A stretch of 64,000 bases of DNA from Cymbidium sinense (Eukaryota > Streptophyta > Magnoliopsida > Asparagales > Orchidaceae). A program made the translations under genes and the position numbers. The first letter of the stretch is position 1, and each line of letters opens with the position of its first letter. Positions 13,201-24,473 of the stretch are shown piece after piece. Under the pieces are notes generated by a model. The model was given only the letters and a program-made list of their open reading frames with translations, was not told the origin of the DNA and did not search any database. Location: contig CM038221.1 in NCBI GenBank assembly GCA_021442155.1, forward strand, positions 24,179,906-24,243,905, given 5' to 3'.

Positions 13201-16200
13201 TACAATGGGAGCCCTATAAAAATCTCAAGCTTACCAGGATAGTTAATGATGCAGCAGTAACAGCAGAATCTACCTGCTCAACAAATGAATTCCACATTTC
13301 AGAAGTACCTTTAGTCCCAACAGTAACCTTATCTGCCATGGACTGACGTTTTTCAGGATTGGCTTGTCTCCCATCCGCATTGAGGTCTGCAGTCTGCTCA
13401 ATAGCCCATAAATCTATTCTTGGCATGTAGATTATGCACCGACCAATGTCGAGACATTTCACTGGCACAGCAGTTCAGTCAGGCTTCATATTTTTACAAT
13501 TTGGACATGAAAATCATCAGAGATCTATAATTGCAGAATTACTACGCAATTGCAATTAAGGGGATGACAATTCCAGTTACTGAGCAGCAAGCCACAATGA
13601 AATAATACTAAGAATACAAAAGCAAATGTATAACAAATCATAACTTTTTGACATAAAAATCAAATAAGATTGTGAGCATTGCAACTTCCTCAAAAAACAC
13701 ATAGAAGATATGTAAAGCAATAATTTTCCAATATGGAGTAAACATAACTATCACCGTATAAAAAAGCCAGCTGGTTAGCGGAATCACTGCTAGAGATAGC
13801 CATCCTAAATCTATGATTTCTAATAAAGATCAAACATGAAACGCAGAGAAACATGCAAAAAAATAACAGGACAAACTATCTAATATCTTAACAAAAACCC
13901 AAAAATAAGATATAAATCAATTTAGATGAAAAATCTATGGCCCTCTACCATAAATTATGATTAGAAAATTAAGGATCATGAAAGACACATGAATAAAAAT
14001 TGACACAAGCAAACAAAATTTTACTTTCAATAATAACAACATATATACATACAATTCAAACCCAAATATTTCTAACCAAAAAAATAACTCAAGCAACAAC
14101 CAACACTGACTAAACATATAATGTCACAGATGTTGCTATTGACTCCATGAACCTATGCGAATTATGTGTGGTTCATCAATGATTTGAAAATAAGAAATAT
14201 CTATGTTGTGTCATCTAACAATTTGCTAAGTGATTCTATTAGTTAAATAAGTATTAGCTAAGTCATGAAGATGATGATCTCCCACAAGTAACTTGGGGAA
14301 TTTGCAGCTTCAGAGTCAGCCAAGGCCCTAATATCAAAATAACTCAAGGAAAGTGAAGAGCCCAAGATAAATCTTAGTGGGTGTTAAGGTATTTCATTGT
14401 ATGATAGAGTATATGATTAACCTAAAATATCTCAAAAAAAGATGAGCATACAAATATAGTCACGAAAAATTATTTTAGCTAAAATAATCAATTTATTTAT
14501 AGTTGTAAAAGAATAATAATAATTTTTAAGTAATAAGACTTAATAAAAAGTGTAATATATATGTAAATTAGTAATTAAATTGCAATATAATCATTTTAAC
14601 AAACGTTAACTGACCTTTATAAAAGTTAATAGCTTTCACTAATTTTTATCAATTAAGTTTAGGAGATCAAGAAATTTCTTGGCTTACAAATCTTTTTAAT
14701 ATTATTTTAAAGACTAAAAAGATGTCAGATGAGTAGAGAAAGAGTTTATTGGTTCCTATATAAAGGTGATGCACAAAAGTGTGCAAATTATAGAGGAATT
14801 AAGTTAATGTATCATACATTAAAATTATGGGAGAAAGTAATTAAGCATAGGTTACGATGTGATACAAAAGTTTCTCACAATCAGTTTGGTTTCATGCCAG
14901 GTAGATCTACAATGGATGCTATACATTTGTTAAGAGATTTGATGTAGAAGTATAGAGAAAGCAAGGAGAATCTACATATGATATTTATTGATTTAGAGAA
15001 AGCTTATGATAAAGTTTCAAGAGATGTTCTTTGGAGAGTTCTAGAAAAGAAAGGAGTTAATATTGGTTATATTCAAGTCATTAAGGATATGTATACTAGA
15101 GTTGTTACTTGTGTCCAAACACAAGGAGGATTGACAAAATATTTTCCTATTTCAGTTGGATTATATCAAGGGTCAGCTTTAAGCCCTTATCTTTTTGCTT
15201 TAGTTATGGATGTTCTTACTAGGCATTTACAGGAAGATGTACCTTGGTATATGCTTTTTGTTGATGACATTCTTCTTGTTGATAAGAGTAGAGAGGGAGT
15301 CCAAGAGAAACTTGAATTATGGAGGTCAACCTTAGAGTCTAAAAGTTTTCGTTTAAGTAGATCTAAAATTGAATATATGAAGTGTAATTTTAGTTATAGA
15401 AGTTATAGTAGTAGTGTTGTGATATTAGGTGAACAAGTCATTAAAACGAGTGATCGATTTAGATATTTAGGCTCTATTGTTCAAAATGATGGTGAAATAG
15501 ATGGAGATGTTATTAGTAGAATTCAGGTTGGATGGTTGAAGTGGAGGAATGCATCTGGCCTGTTGTGTGATAGAAAAGTACCGCTTAAACTTAAGGGAAA
15601 ATTTTATAAGATGGTGATAAGACCTGCAATGATTTATGGTGCAGAATGTTGGCCAATAAAAGAGAAGAATGAGACTAAGTTTAAGTGTTGCAGAGATGAG
15701 GATGCCCAGGTGGATGAGTGGCTTTACTCTTAGAGATAAAATACGAAATGAGTATATTCAAGAAAAAGTTGGAGTAGCTCCATTGACAGATAAGATTAGA
15801 GAGAGTCGCCTTAGATGGTTTGTCCACATAAAGTGTCGTCCGTCCAATGACCCGGTTGGGAGAGTAGATGCATTAGATTTGCCTTATGTTAAAAAAGGTA
15901 GAGTTAGACCTAAAAAGGCATTGTTAAGATGTATAAAAAATGGCCTTAGTATACTTAAATTAAATGAGAATTTGACACATAATAGATCATACTTAAATTA
16001 AATGAGAATTTGACACATAATAGATCATACTTAAATTAAATGAGAATTTGACACATAATAGGCCACAATGGAGAAGAAGGATTCATGTAGCCGACCCCAC
16101 TTAGTGGGATAAAGGCATGTTGTTGTAGCTGTTGTTGAAAAGAGCATTCAACGTTACTAACATTAATGTTGCTAGGGTCATGCTTGAGTAAGTGGTTGTG

Positions 16201-19200
16201 CTAGGGTTGTGAAAAGAAACAAAGATAGTGGTTTCAAAAGAACTTTGCATGAGAGAGAGTGGGCTACACAGTGTCACTAGAGAAGAGAATGGGTGGAAGA
16301 GTTGGTTGCTAAAACAGGAGCAATTAGCGCTCACAAGATCAGAAGAAATTAATTGCTAGAAAACAAGATAGAAAAGGATATGTGCAAAATGGAAAGAGAG
16401 AGGGCCCAGAATTGGGGCTTTGCATGTAAAAGAAGCCATAAGAGATGAGACCAAGAGGAAAACAAAAGTGAGAAACAAGTCATGTAAAGAGAAGAGCCAA
16501 GTGAAAAAGATAGAGTGGGGACTAGCAAGAACATGAGAGAGAAAGAAAGCAAAGGCAGGGAATTATGTAAAAAGAGAGGAAAAGCAAGTTGGGAGAGGTA
16601 TGGAGAATTTCTTGAAAGGTTGGAAGGAGTGAGAGATAACAAATGTTAGAGCAAATTGCACAAGAAAGGTCATGATTGCTTTACTCATTGACATGTGAGG
16701 ACCATGACATTGGTGTGAGGGAAGTGGGGATCATGTGCACCTTTCTCGAAATGTTCTCGATGACATGCGACTGTTAAACATATATATGTACAATAAACAG
16801 ATAGAAATAAGGAATGTTAAGTAATGAAAGTTTATCAGACATATATTTGATCTGTTAAGCTTTTTTAAGCATATAGCTTCAGTTGACTCAATTAAATTAC
16901 TACCTAATAATTAAGATCAAATGCTCCGAATTATAGGTAAATAATTGAAACTTTGGACTCTCACTTGAAAAGTAATGAAGAAATCTACTCAGCACAAATG
17001 ATGCTTATGGTGAAAGAGGCGCATCACAAAACAAGATCCATTTGACTCATAGCATATGATATAAGAAGCATGCTACATTTTTAAAAATATAATCATACAC
17101 ATAATTAAAGATATACCAATAATAATAAAAGGCAAAATTAACATTAAGAATAATACAAAATAACAAAGAATAGGAGGCTGTTCAATAATCATTGTCAACA
17201 TAATCATTAGCCTTATCCTAGCTATCAGAGGTCAACTTAAACCTATTCTATACAAATTGAATGTTGTCCACCGTGCAAAACAATTAAATGTGATATGAAA
17301 CATAAAATTCAAACACCTTTTAATTAACATTTTATAAATACCTAAAACATTAAACAAAAATAACCTCACAAACATATTAATAGTTTGGTTTTCATTCATC
17401 CCCAAATGCAACAAAAATAAATATCAAATTTATAGTAGAAGACAAAGAAGCACTATAAAAAATCTGATGCTTTGCCAAATGAATGAAATCATCTGACTTC
17501 ACCATCAAATTAGACAAACAAAATAAAAGTAAAATGGTGTGAACCATTATTGTTATGCGCCTTGCAACATGGTGCTAAAAATGAAGTACATATGGTATTT
17601 GTTAGAGCCAAACCAGTCCGATTCACCGGCCGATATTACATTTGATAACCCGCCACCTCAACCGATCTCCTCCCAAATCAAAGAGCACCCAACCTTAAGT
17701 TCTCTAATTCGGGTGAATAATGTGATTCTCGCACGATCCTTGTCACCTTAACCTCGATTCAAACACCCTATGCCTAGGGCATCACACTCACCTCACTCTT
17801 CCCTCCTAGCTGCTAACAGCAAACCCTCCTTTCCTCTCTCTCGAGCCCTAGTCACAAGCTCTTCTTCCCTCTTCTTGCTTCCTCGTTGGTCATGAGCAGC
17901 AACCAAATCTTTTATTTCCTCCTTCATGCTTTCACTAACAGCCGTCATCCCACCTGACAAACATCCATGAGTTTCTTACTTTCTCATCACCAAACATAAG
18001 AGAATGCATAGGTAACCTCATGCTCTTCATCCATTTTGTTTCTTTCCTCTTCCCTCGTTATTTTTACACGGATAAAAATACAAAATTTAATACGAATTAT
18101 TAGTGGTTGTTATTCCTTTTAATTTATTGTATTTTATTTTAACACAGTTTTAACAATGTTTAAATTGGACTTGAAATCTAATTATTTATATCTTAGGTTT
18201 GATCAGATTTATTAAAAAAATTATGCTTTAAGTCTTAATATTCTTTGTAATCAAATTATGGAGATTGCTCACTTAGTGGTTCTAGGCTAATTTTATTGTA
18301 ATCTAGGCTGCTTATACTTGTCTAATAATCTTTAATAATATTTAACTCAGATAGATCAGGTTATATAGTATCACGTGTTTGATTTTTTTCTATATTTTTC
18401 ATATATAATACGTCAGAATTTGTATTTGTAGGAACATCAAGTTGAATCCACCTGACATTGGCAATTGAAACTTAAATAAACTAGGAGTTTCGTACCGCTT
18501 GTCGCAAGATAAGTAATTGTAACTTATTAAGAGATAAATGCGCCCTTATTTGTTAGAAACATTATCCTTGTTATTTATACTAGGCTCTTAGATATCATTG
18601 AACTGTTGGTCCTACCATTAAAATTCTATCATTTGACACGTGTAAATAAATTCCTCTTTTTGTTCATAATTAATTTCTCCTTGATTTAGTGATGCATAAA
18701 TTCCATTATGATAAACTAATTTTTGTATTCGCAATATTTATTTTTTCCTGCGCATTACCTTTATTAAATAGAGATGAGGATGCTCAGGTGGATGAGTGGC
18801 TTTACCCTTAGAGATAGAATGCAAAATGAGTATGTTCAGGAAAAAGTTGTAGCTCAAAGATAAGATTAGGAGAGTGCCTTAGATGGTTTGGCCACATAAA
18901 GCGTCGACGTCCGATAACCCGATTGGAGAGTAGATGCATTAGATTTTCCTTATGTTAAGAAAGGTAGAGGTAGACCTAAAAAGACTTGGTTAAGATGTAT
19001 AAAAATGATCTTAGTATACCGAATTAAATGAGAATTTGACACATAATAGGACACAATGGAGAGAAGGATTCATGTAGACCTAGTGGGATTAAGGCTTGTT
19101 GTTGTTGTTGTTGTTGTATTACCTTTATTAAATGTAGTTCATTTTATGCAAGCATAAATCATGTTTTGAAATATTAATAACATTAATCACATATATATAT

Positions 19201-22200
19201 ATATATATATATATTCATAAGCAATGGTGTGTAAGTCAGTAGAAGCCATTTGGATATTAATTAGCCGAGCTGATGGGCCACCAGAGTGGCGAACACACGG
19301 AATCATTAGATTTCCTTACGCTAGTGTTTACCTTCTCATTTTAAGGTGTCTTAATAAAACCAACTAGATATTAAATTGATTATAAAATGGGATGTAACAA
19401 GATCGAAGAGTCACATTTGGAGTTTATATGTATAGCATATGCATACGCTAGAATTGATTTGAATTATTTACACTTTTGTTGTGCAAATAATTACAATTGT
19501 TATTATATTAAAATTCATTTAAAACATATATTAAGTCTTAATTTAAAACATGCATTATCACAATTATATGGTGATATGATGATTTTGATTTTCCTACTAT
19601 TATATAGTGATTTGTGCATTTTATTATTCATATTGCATGCCCCAATATTATGTCATTTATTCTTTAATAAATAGTAGTTGCTTGCTGAATTTGATTCATC
19701 AAACTCATTAATTAAAATTATTTTTATATCAAGTTTTGTCAAAGTATCGGGTGGACCCTCAGCACAAGCATCTTGGTATTTTTAAGATTATTCATTAATT
19801 TTATTTAAATTGTTATTGGGTTTGGGTAGTTTTGTTTTTTCTTGTTATTGCTTTTTCAATTCTCTATGATTGGGTATTATTACACTTGCTATTGGATGTT
19901 ATTTTGTTTCCTTGTTGGACTAATATATGAGCTCTTTTAATAAAATAAAAAAATATTTATTTTCTCTATTATTATCAATTGTCTATCAGTTATTTTGTTT
20001 CCTTCTGAACCCGAGGCATGACAGTATCCATTTCACACCACCGTCTTGTTGTGGCATTGTAATGGTAGGTGCCATTTTCACAACTAACAAAAACGCCACA
20101 AGCTTTTACGAAAACAAGTAAAGGCCTAGGTTGAAACTTATAGCAATGATATTTCTTCCTCGCAAACACATAAAATCACTTAAATGGACCAATTTGATCC
20201 ATAAAATAAAAAGAATAAGACATAACACAAAAAAATTCTGAGATAGCCTTGAGCCATTAATAGTTTCCAAAAAGTTACCTGCTAGAGACATTGTAACAGG
20301 AAAGTTGAATGTTATCAACATCACCAGTTAATTAATCACAGGACGTGGCATCCTCCATTACTTCCAAATATTAATAGTTTTTCAAGCAAAATTTTGAAAG
20401 CCTATAACGTATGGGATTAAAGACAAGAAGCTGTTAGGAAGTATCAAATTCAAGAACCACAAACTATTACTGAGTCAATAAAAGAGTGTAACATTGACGA
20501 ATGCATGTACAGCATCTCCAATACATAAGGAAACATATCATTAATATGTGCATAAAAGAAAAAATCAGAGAAAAACATAAACATACATAGAATTTGTGCT
20601 AGTCCATGAATCATATCGCCATGTCCCTCTTGTGAAATGGTAGCCAAACTAACCTTCCGAATCTCTTCATGCCCAGTGAATCCTTGGAGAAGACAACTAG
20701 CAAGATGTTGTTGGCCAGATCTTGGAGCCCCAGATATCAGAGTCCGAAATCCTTGGGATTTTCCAACTATAAGAGGGCTCTTTTGCATTAACTTCTCATG
20801 CATATAAGAACCACAAGATTTCATTCCAGATGAATCAAACTTCTCATTTTCACTAGATTCATCCACCTCATCCAAAAGAATAGGATGATTGAACCCTGAT
20901 GAACCTATTATAAGACCATATCGAGAAAACTTATTTTCAATTTTTTCAGCAATAAAAGGCTCCCGAATCAAATAATCAAGGTGTGACCACCAAAAGGCCA
21001 CGGGCACACCCTTTTGCTCCAAAGCTGAAACAATGACATTTTTAACAGACTTTGAAGCCCTAAGAAGCATAGGAGATAGCCAGATTTGTTCATCAATATA
21101 TAGCAACACAAGTAAATGAGTTAGTGGTGGTAGAAGACATGAAATTAAATGGACAGGAAGAGGTGATGCAACTACATCATTTACAGCTATTCCTGCTTCC
21201 CTTCGAGAACATGGAGGAGGTGCCAATGTGAGAGCTGCCAACCAGTCCCTCTCCTCAACTTTAAAAGAAGGCAGACAAGGGAGCTTCCCTTGAATTGTAC
21301 CTTCAGCAGCAGAAGAGAGAATTTGTTGCAAAGCACAGTTCCTTTTCAAAGCATGCATAGCGGCTTGAGCACAAAGAGCCTGTATATCAGCGCCAGCATA
21401 ACCAACTGTTTGATTTGCAACCCATGATAGAAGAGATCCAGATAGAGGTTTTGGCCAACTTTGAGTATGAAGTGCAAGAATAGAAGATCTATCCTTTTCT
21501 GTAGGCAGAGGAAAATATATCTCACGGTCAAATCTCCCAGGCCTTCTTAGTGCAGGATCAACAGTATCAGGGCGATTTGTAGCACCAATTACAATAACAG
21601 AACCACGAGATTTCAAACCATCAAGCAAGGAAAGCAGTGTTGACACAACAGAACTATGTGTCTGATCTTGCTGCTTTGATCGGCGTGGAGCCAAACCATC
21701 AATCTCATCAAAGAATATTATAGATGGCTGAGACCGCTCAGCTACCTGAAAAAGTAGCCTTAACTGACGCTCAGCATCACCCACATACTTTCCCAAACAA
21801 TCAGCGCCTTTGCGAGCAAAATAAGCTATTCTTTTATCGCCACGAGAGCAGGCCCCAATTAAAGCACGCACAACATGAGTCTTCCCTGTTCCAGGGTAAC
21901 CATGCAAAAGAACTCCTCTTGGAGGAGTAAGACCCAGATTAGCAAAGAACTCGGGATATAAAAGAGGTAACAGAACTACTTCCTTCATGCATTGAATGAC
22001 ATGGTCTAGACCCGCCACAGATTCCCAACCCTGGTACAGATTTTCATTTTCAGTAGAACCACCAATGTAGATTGGTGCAATTCTTAAGATATCTCGGTGA
22101 AGTCGTTTGCCTTCCCTTTTCAAGAACTCTTCATCTTCTCCACAGTGCTCAAACCACTTTTCTTCAGCTTCTAAATCCTTTCGCCTGGCTTCATTTGAGA

Positions 22201-24473
22201 CTTTTCGCATATCCAACCTCATTTTTTTTACTTTCATTTTCTGTATTTGAAGAGCATGTTTATTTCCATGTGGCTGGAAGAAACGCCTATGATCACTGCA
22301 TGCTATGAGAAATTTACGATGATCAAATATGCAACCCTCGATACGGCTGCACGGCTGCAATAAGGAATAAAAAAATTAGCACATTAAAGGTGCTGGAAAG
22401 GAAATGCCAATACAGGAATCGCAAACAACCAAATGATAGGTTTTTGGGCACCGATCGACACGACAGCCAATGGTAGCTCCAGGTCTTCCACAACGACTAC
22501 ATTTTAATGCCCTGCCCCTGCATAGTGCCGCTCTAACATTCTTCAAGCATCCCAAGCCAGCAAAGTAAACCTTAAATGCACCAATGTGGGCAAAAAACAT
22601 TTAGCAATGCGCTTGCTCAAATGTAACAGAACAAAAAATATGCTCGTCTAAATCATACACACAAAATAAACAGAATTTAAGTTCAGAGTCATGATAACAG
22701 TTGGCAAGAAACCTATTACAAATGCCTACAAATGAGAATATGAGCACGAATGCAGATATTAAGTGAAAATCAAGCACAGAAAGAAAAATTATAGGCTGCA
22801 AATGCAAAAGCTGTTGCAGCTCCTTTAACCATTTGACAACCAACTTAACATCAACAATGAGAGAGAACTGCTTGGTTGTTCAGCTAACCAGTTATTTCAA
22901 AACTATCTTTCTACTACTTAGAACTATAACTCAGAATAATTAAATCAATTGAAAGATCGATGATCTCTTTTCAACTAATGTATATCCTATCAATTAATCC
23001 AATAAACTGAAAAGGATTGCATCATGAGTCATGACAATATCCATACACAATATGAACCTATTCCTATTCGACAAACTCAAGAGAAAGAAATGTCATTTAA
23101 ATTATCAAACATGCCAAAAAAAATTATCAATAATCACTGCTTGTGAATATAGAATGCACTCTAGCTGCATTAGTTGAAGAATGACAAGTCTCGAGAATGC
23201 TGCAGCATACCTCTGGACTCCAAACAGCACAATGTTGGTGAACCCAAACACGAGCAATGCCAAAGCGATCAACTAAAGGACCCAAAAGCTTACCAAGCCA
23301 TCCAGGTTCATTTCCAAACCCATCCCAAACATTATAATTTGGTTCCTCTGAAGCTGTAGATCCTTCATAGGCCTCTTTTTCACTATCAAAAGATTCATGG
23401 ATCAGCTTTTTGGGAGGCTTCCCATCACTCCCACATCCACACAAACCACACCTCCTTCCTTCTTTTACTCTGAAGCCTGCAATCTTCTCATCTAAAATAG
23501 AAACTCTTCGGTCATTATCTTTCAAACTATGCTCAGTCTCCTGCAAGTTGTCCTTCAAAACACCCTCTCTCTCCACCGTATAGAAAGAGTCATGATGCTT
23601 GCCAGACTGATTAGATTCATGATTTTCAGAAACATGTTCCTCTGTTTCCCTGGCTTGAGGAGGATGAGTATCCTCTTCTACAACTGCATGATGTAGTCCT
23701 CCATCCTGAACGTTGGCGTTTACACATTCAGCTTCTTCTAGAAGCTCAACAACTTTTTCATCACTCTCCAACATCCTGGCTTGCTCGCTACCAAGCTGAG
23801 CATCCACAGCCACTCGGACTACATCTGCCTGAGATTTTTTCCCTGCAGGTGGGTCACTGGTGCAATCTTTATCTACAAGCGGTAAGGTGTCACCTTTCTT
23901 ACCAGCTTCATTGGCACCTTCTGATGCCTCACGAGTAGAAACCTTCCTCCATCTCCTACTGCTCCTGACCGAAGTATGTACTCCAACATTATCCTCTAGC
24001 GCCACTGGAAACAACACCCTCACTTCTGGCAAATCCCCATCAGATTTACGCAATGAATATAACAACTTTTCCCTGCCCTTCCCATCCCTAGTCCGCAGCC
24101 TCGACTTCCAGTCCTCTTCTTTCCCCATTGAAGGAATCACCTGGGAAACAGGTTCTTCTTTCACCTTCCCCTTCCACTTTCCTTTCTTCACCTCACCGCT
24201 GCAGTTGGGAGTATTGAGATCTTTAAGTCTCTTCCTACATGGGGAGGGGACGGGAGAGGAGTCCAGCAGATCTGGGGCGCGACGTACGCGGGAACTGCGA
24301 CGGAGGATAGCACCTTCCTCGTCGATGAGCTTCCGATGGGCGAGATAGGAAGCGGTGGGCTCGTCGCGGATGGCATCGAGCCGCTTATGCTTCTTCCGGG
24401 CCCTAGATCGGTAAAGCAGCTCCCGCCGCCCCCTCGCCGGAGGAATCGATGTAAGGCGTGGAGAAGATTGCAT
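6098..24473 (-). CDS. BRP1: ePHD and tandem AAA-ATPase chromatin protein, BRP1-like (six exons)
   Basis: Exons join in frame as 24473-23211, 22570-22430, 22354-20587, 13461-13235, 8492-7495 and 7217-6098, giving 1838 codons. In order the protein has a basic, acidic-patched N-terminus (RRSSRVRRAPDLLD motif); an extended PHD finger at about 342-495; an active-looking AAA module (Walker A GYPGTGKT at 620-627, Walker B IIFFDEID at 680-687, GATNRPD, arginine-finger RRPGRFDR at 738-745); and a degenerate second AAA module (Walker A lysine replaced, GAPRSGQQH; Walker B region CIIYMPRIDLWA). A conserved C-terminal region follows (GPWKRWPFNTC; VRKVLELLVGQI). The order matches Arabidopsis At3g15120, which from memory is BRP1, nuclear partner of the bromodomain ATPase BRAT1 that prevents silencing of methylated loci. 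No bromodomain is visible here. No internal stops interrupt the model, so the gene looks functional. The start follows a CT-rich leader; an upstream in-frame Met would add a hydrophobic stretch foreign to the family. Confidence 0.88.
7495..8492 (-). CDS. BRP1: BRP1 exon 5: end of AAA2 and conserved C-terminal block
   Basis: Acceptor CTGCAG|GCT, donor CAGAG|GTGG, ending in phase 2. It begins ATCEVEKADLPLGLMRFF and ends VAYLDDMVNSWGYMLQ. It carries the family signatures GPWKRWPFNTC and VRGLIAVGLLAYGGFYTSV. The join TIL-ATCEV across intron 4 fits the ortholog as I recall it. Confidence 0.9.
10274..11013. repeat. Hairpin tandem array H1a (about 13 units of about 60 bp)
   Basis: Each unit has the form GNCTGCNNTGCAGAC...GGCTTACATCCATTGGAATGCC. 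The first word is a short inverted repeat whose arms vary in parallel: GTCTGC/GCAGAC (10340-10354), TCCAC/GTGGA (10589-10601), GTTTGC/GCAAAC (10915-10929). A second, nearly palindromic word, CATTGGAATG, recurs 20-25 bp later. Units are strongly diverged (roughly 58-64 bp, some shortened). The array lies in BRP1 intron 4 and shares its unit with the array at 54.5-55.5 kb. Confidence 0.85.
11045..11439 (+). mobile_element. RTE LINE, 5'-truncated copy A
   Basis: Only the last 395 bp of an RTE-clade LINE: the end of the reverse-transcriptase ORF (GAECWLIK-like, then EDAQVDEWLY-like) and the 3' end with (TTG)n. A perfect 15-bp target duplication AATCTTAATTTTATG flanks it (11030-11044 and 11440-11454), so the boundaries are exact. 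It is antisense to BRP1. Confidence 0.92.
11455..11825. repeat. Hairpin tandem array H2 (about 11 units of about 33 bp)
   Basis: The unit is close to TTTGAGATGAATCTTTGATTCAATCTCATT. GAGATGAATC pairs with GATTCAATCTC around a TTT loop. The first unit (11461-11481) has GATAAATC with GATTTATT, a compensated G-C to A-T change. Other units keep pairing through G-T wobbles, and one near 11794-11817 has an uncompensated mismatch. It is followed by another inverted repeat, GCACAAC...GTTGTGC (about 11826-11857). Confidence 0.75.
12190..12600. repeat. Duplicated ~210-bp module shared with 58.7 kb
   Basis: Two diverged copies in tandem begin CAACATAACGACTTA / CAAATGACAACTTAG and contain CTCTTCTCCCTTG / CTCTTCTCTCCCAAGATCGA and GATCGACAGTGGAGAC / AATCGACAGGAGCAAG. 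A related copy is at 58730-58930. This ties the BRP1 intron insertion and the 54-59 kb region to the same repeat family. Confidence 0.65.
13235..13461 (-). CDS. BRP1: BRP1 exon 4: degenerate AAA2 Walker-B region
   Basis: Acceptor TGCCAG|TG, donor CCTG|GTAAG. It reads LKCLDIGRCIIYMPRIDLWA, then a variable loop, then WNSFVEQVDSA and LTIL. The acidic Walker B pair is replaced by Pro-Arg, so this module is probably structural. The exon is isolated between introns of about 7.1 kb and 4.7 kb filled with mobile DNA. Confidence 0.88.
14978..15733 (+). pseudogene. RTE reverse transcriptase fragment
   Basis: 251 open codons covering RT palm and thumb of an RTE-clade LINE. Visible motifs are [13 protein letters not shown], a QGSALSPYLFAL block, FVDDILLVD (catalytic Asp pair present) and the post-RT YLGSIVQNDGEI signature. 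The stop just upstream separates it from the NYRGI/RLR block in the same frame. The last dozen residues before the stop are out of frame relative to other copies. It is not a host gene. Confidence 0.88.
15950..16062. repeat. 38-bp tandem triplication in the RTE-B 3' region
   Basis: A 38-bp unit (starting ATACTTAAATTAAATGAG and including TTTGACACATAATAGATC) is repeated about three times with essentially no divergence. The other RTE copies here have it once. This is a recent local expansion, probably after insertion. Confidence 0.9.
16140..16660. other. Purine-rich (GA) plus-strand segment, unidentified
   Basis: About 500 bp in which the plus strand is strongly enriched in A and G (many GAGAGA, AAGAGA, GGAAGAG words). 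Minus-strand frames through it are Ser/Leu/Phe-rich composition artefacts. No element termini were recognised. Confidence 0.5.
18770..19117 (+). mobile_element. RTE LINE, 5'-truncated copy C
   Basis: A 348-bp 3' fragment (AGAGATGAGGATGCTCAGG through (TTG)n) with a perfect 16-bp target duplication ATTACCTTTATTAAAT at 18754-18769 and 19118-19133. It lies in BRP1 intron 3, antisense to the gene. Confidence 0.93.
20587..22354 (-). CDS. BRP1: BRP1 exon 3: AAA1 ATPase and start of AAA2
   Basis: Acceptor TTGCAG|CCG, donor CTAT|GTATGT, ending in phase 1. It finishes the ePHD (CIFDHRKFLIACSDH), then encodes a basic linker and the whole catalytic AAA module, with Walker A, Walker B, sensor 1 and arginine finger all intact. 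It continues into the degenerate second module up to GHGDMIHGLAQIL. It is the longest and best conserved exon. Confidence 0.92.
22430..22570 (-). CDS. BRP1: BRP1 exon 2: second half of ePHD
   Basis: 47 codons, phase 0 at both ends. The acceptor TTTAAG precedes VYFAGLGCLKNV. Cysteines of the second zinc cluster are present (CSRCGRPGATIGC, then CPKTYHL). The donor CATTTG|GTTGTT is weaker than the usual GTAAG but is the only one that restores the expected join TYHL-PCSR. Confidence 0.85.
23211..24473 (-). CDS. BRP1: BRP1 exon 1: N-terminal region and first half of ePHD
   Basis: 421 codons. The ATG (24473-24471) follows a CT-repeat leader. The first half of the extended PHD finger begins at CGLCGCG and ends WVHQHCAVWSPE. 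The donor is GAG|GTATGC and the exon ends in phase 0. The region between is acidic and low in recognisable domains, as expected for nuclear regulators. Confidence 0.88.

Larger units (their letters stand above)
8493..13234 (-). other. BRP1: BRP1 intron 4 (about 4.7 kb)
   Basis: The native intron sequence is AT-rich (about 8500-9850). It is interrupted from about 9900 to 12600 by a retroelement derivative holding two hairpin arrays, a truncated RTE LINE and duplicated module sequences. 12610-13000 holds a GA/CT-rich stretch with a (CT)n run near 12820. A minus-strand frame at 9348-9097 has no counterpart in the family and is not treated as an exon. Confidence 0.8.
14650..16137 (+). mobile_element. 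RTE LINE, 5'-truncated copy B with near-intact RT
   Basis: It carries most of an RTE-clade reverse transcriptase. The segments are NYRGIKLM (stop at about 14945), then a 251-codon open stretch (14978-15733) with [10 protein letters not shown], the catalytic FVDD box, the YLGSIVQNDG motif and IYGAECWPIKEK. The 3' end reads ACCCCACTTAGTGGGATAAAGGC, then (TTG)n. A premature stop and a late frameshift make it non-autonomous. No clear target duplication was found, so the left edge is approximate. Antisense to BRP1. Confidence 0.88.
13462..20586 (-). other. BRP1: BRP1 intron 3 (about 7.1 kb)
   Basis: It holds RTE copies B and C. A purine-rich plus strand runs from about 16140 to 16640. A pyrimidine-rich stretch at about 17760-17950 was not identified. 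A short (TA)n run lies near 19190. The remaining sequence (16700-17550, 18060-18750, 19200-20580) is AT-rich with no gene that I can support. Confidence 0.8.

Noticed and set aside
16101..16642. Ser/Leu/Phe-rich minus-strand ORFs
   Set aside because: Produced by the purine-rich plus strand; no domain and no splice context.
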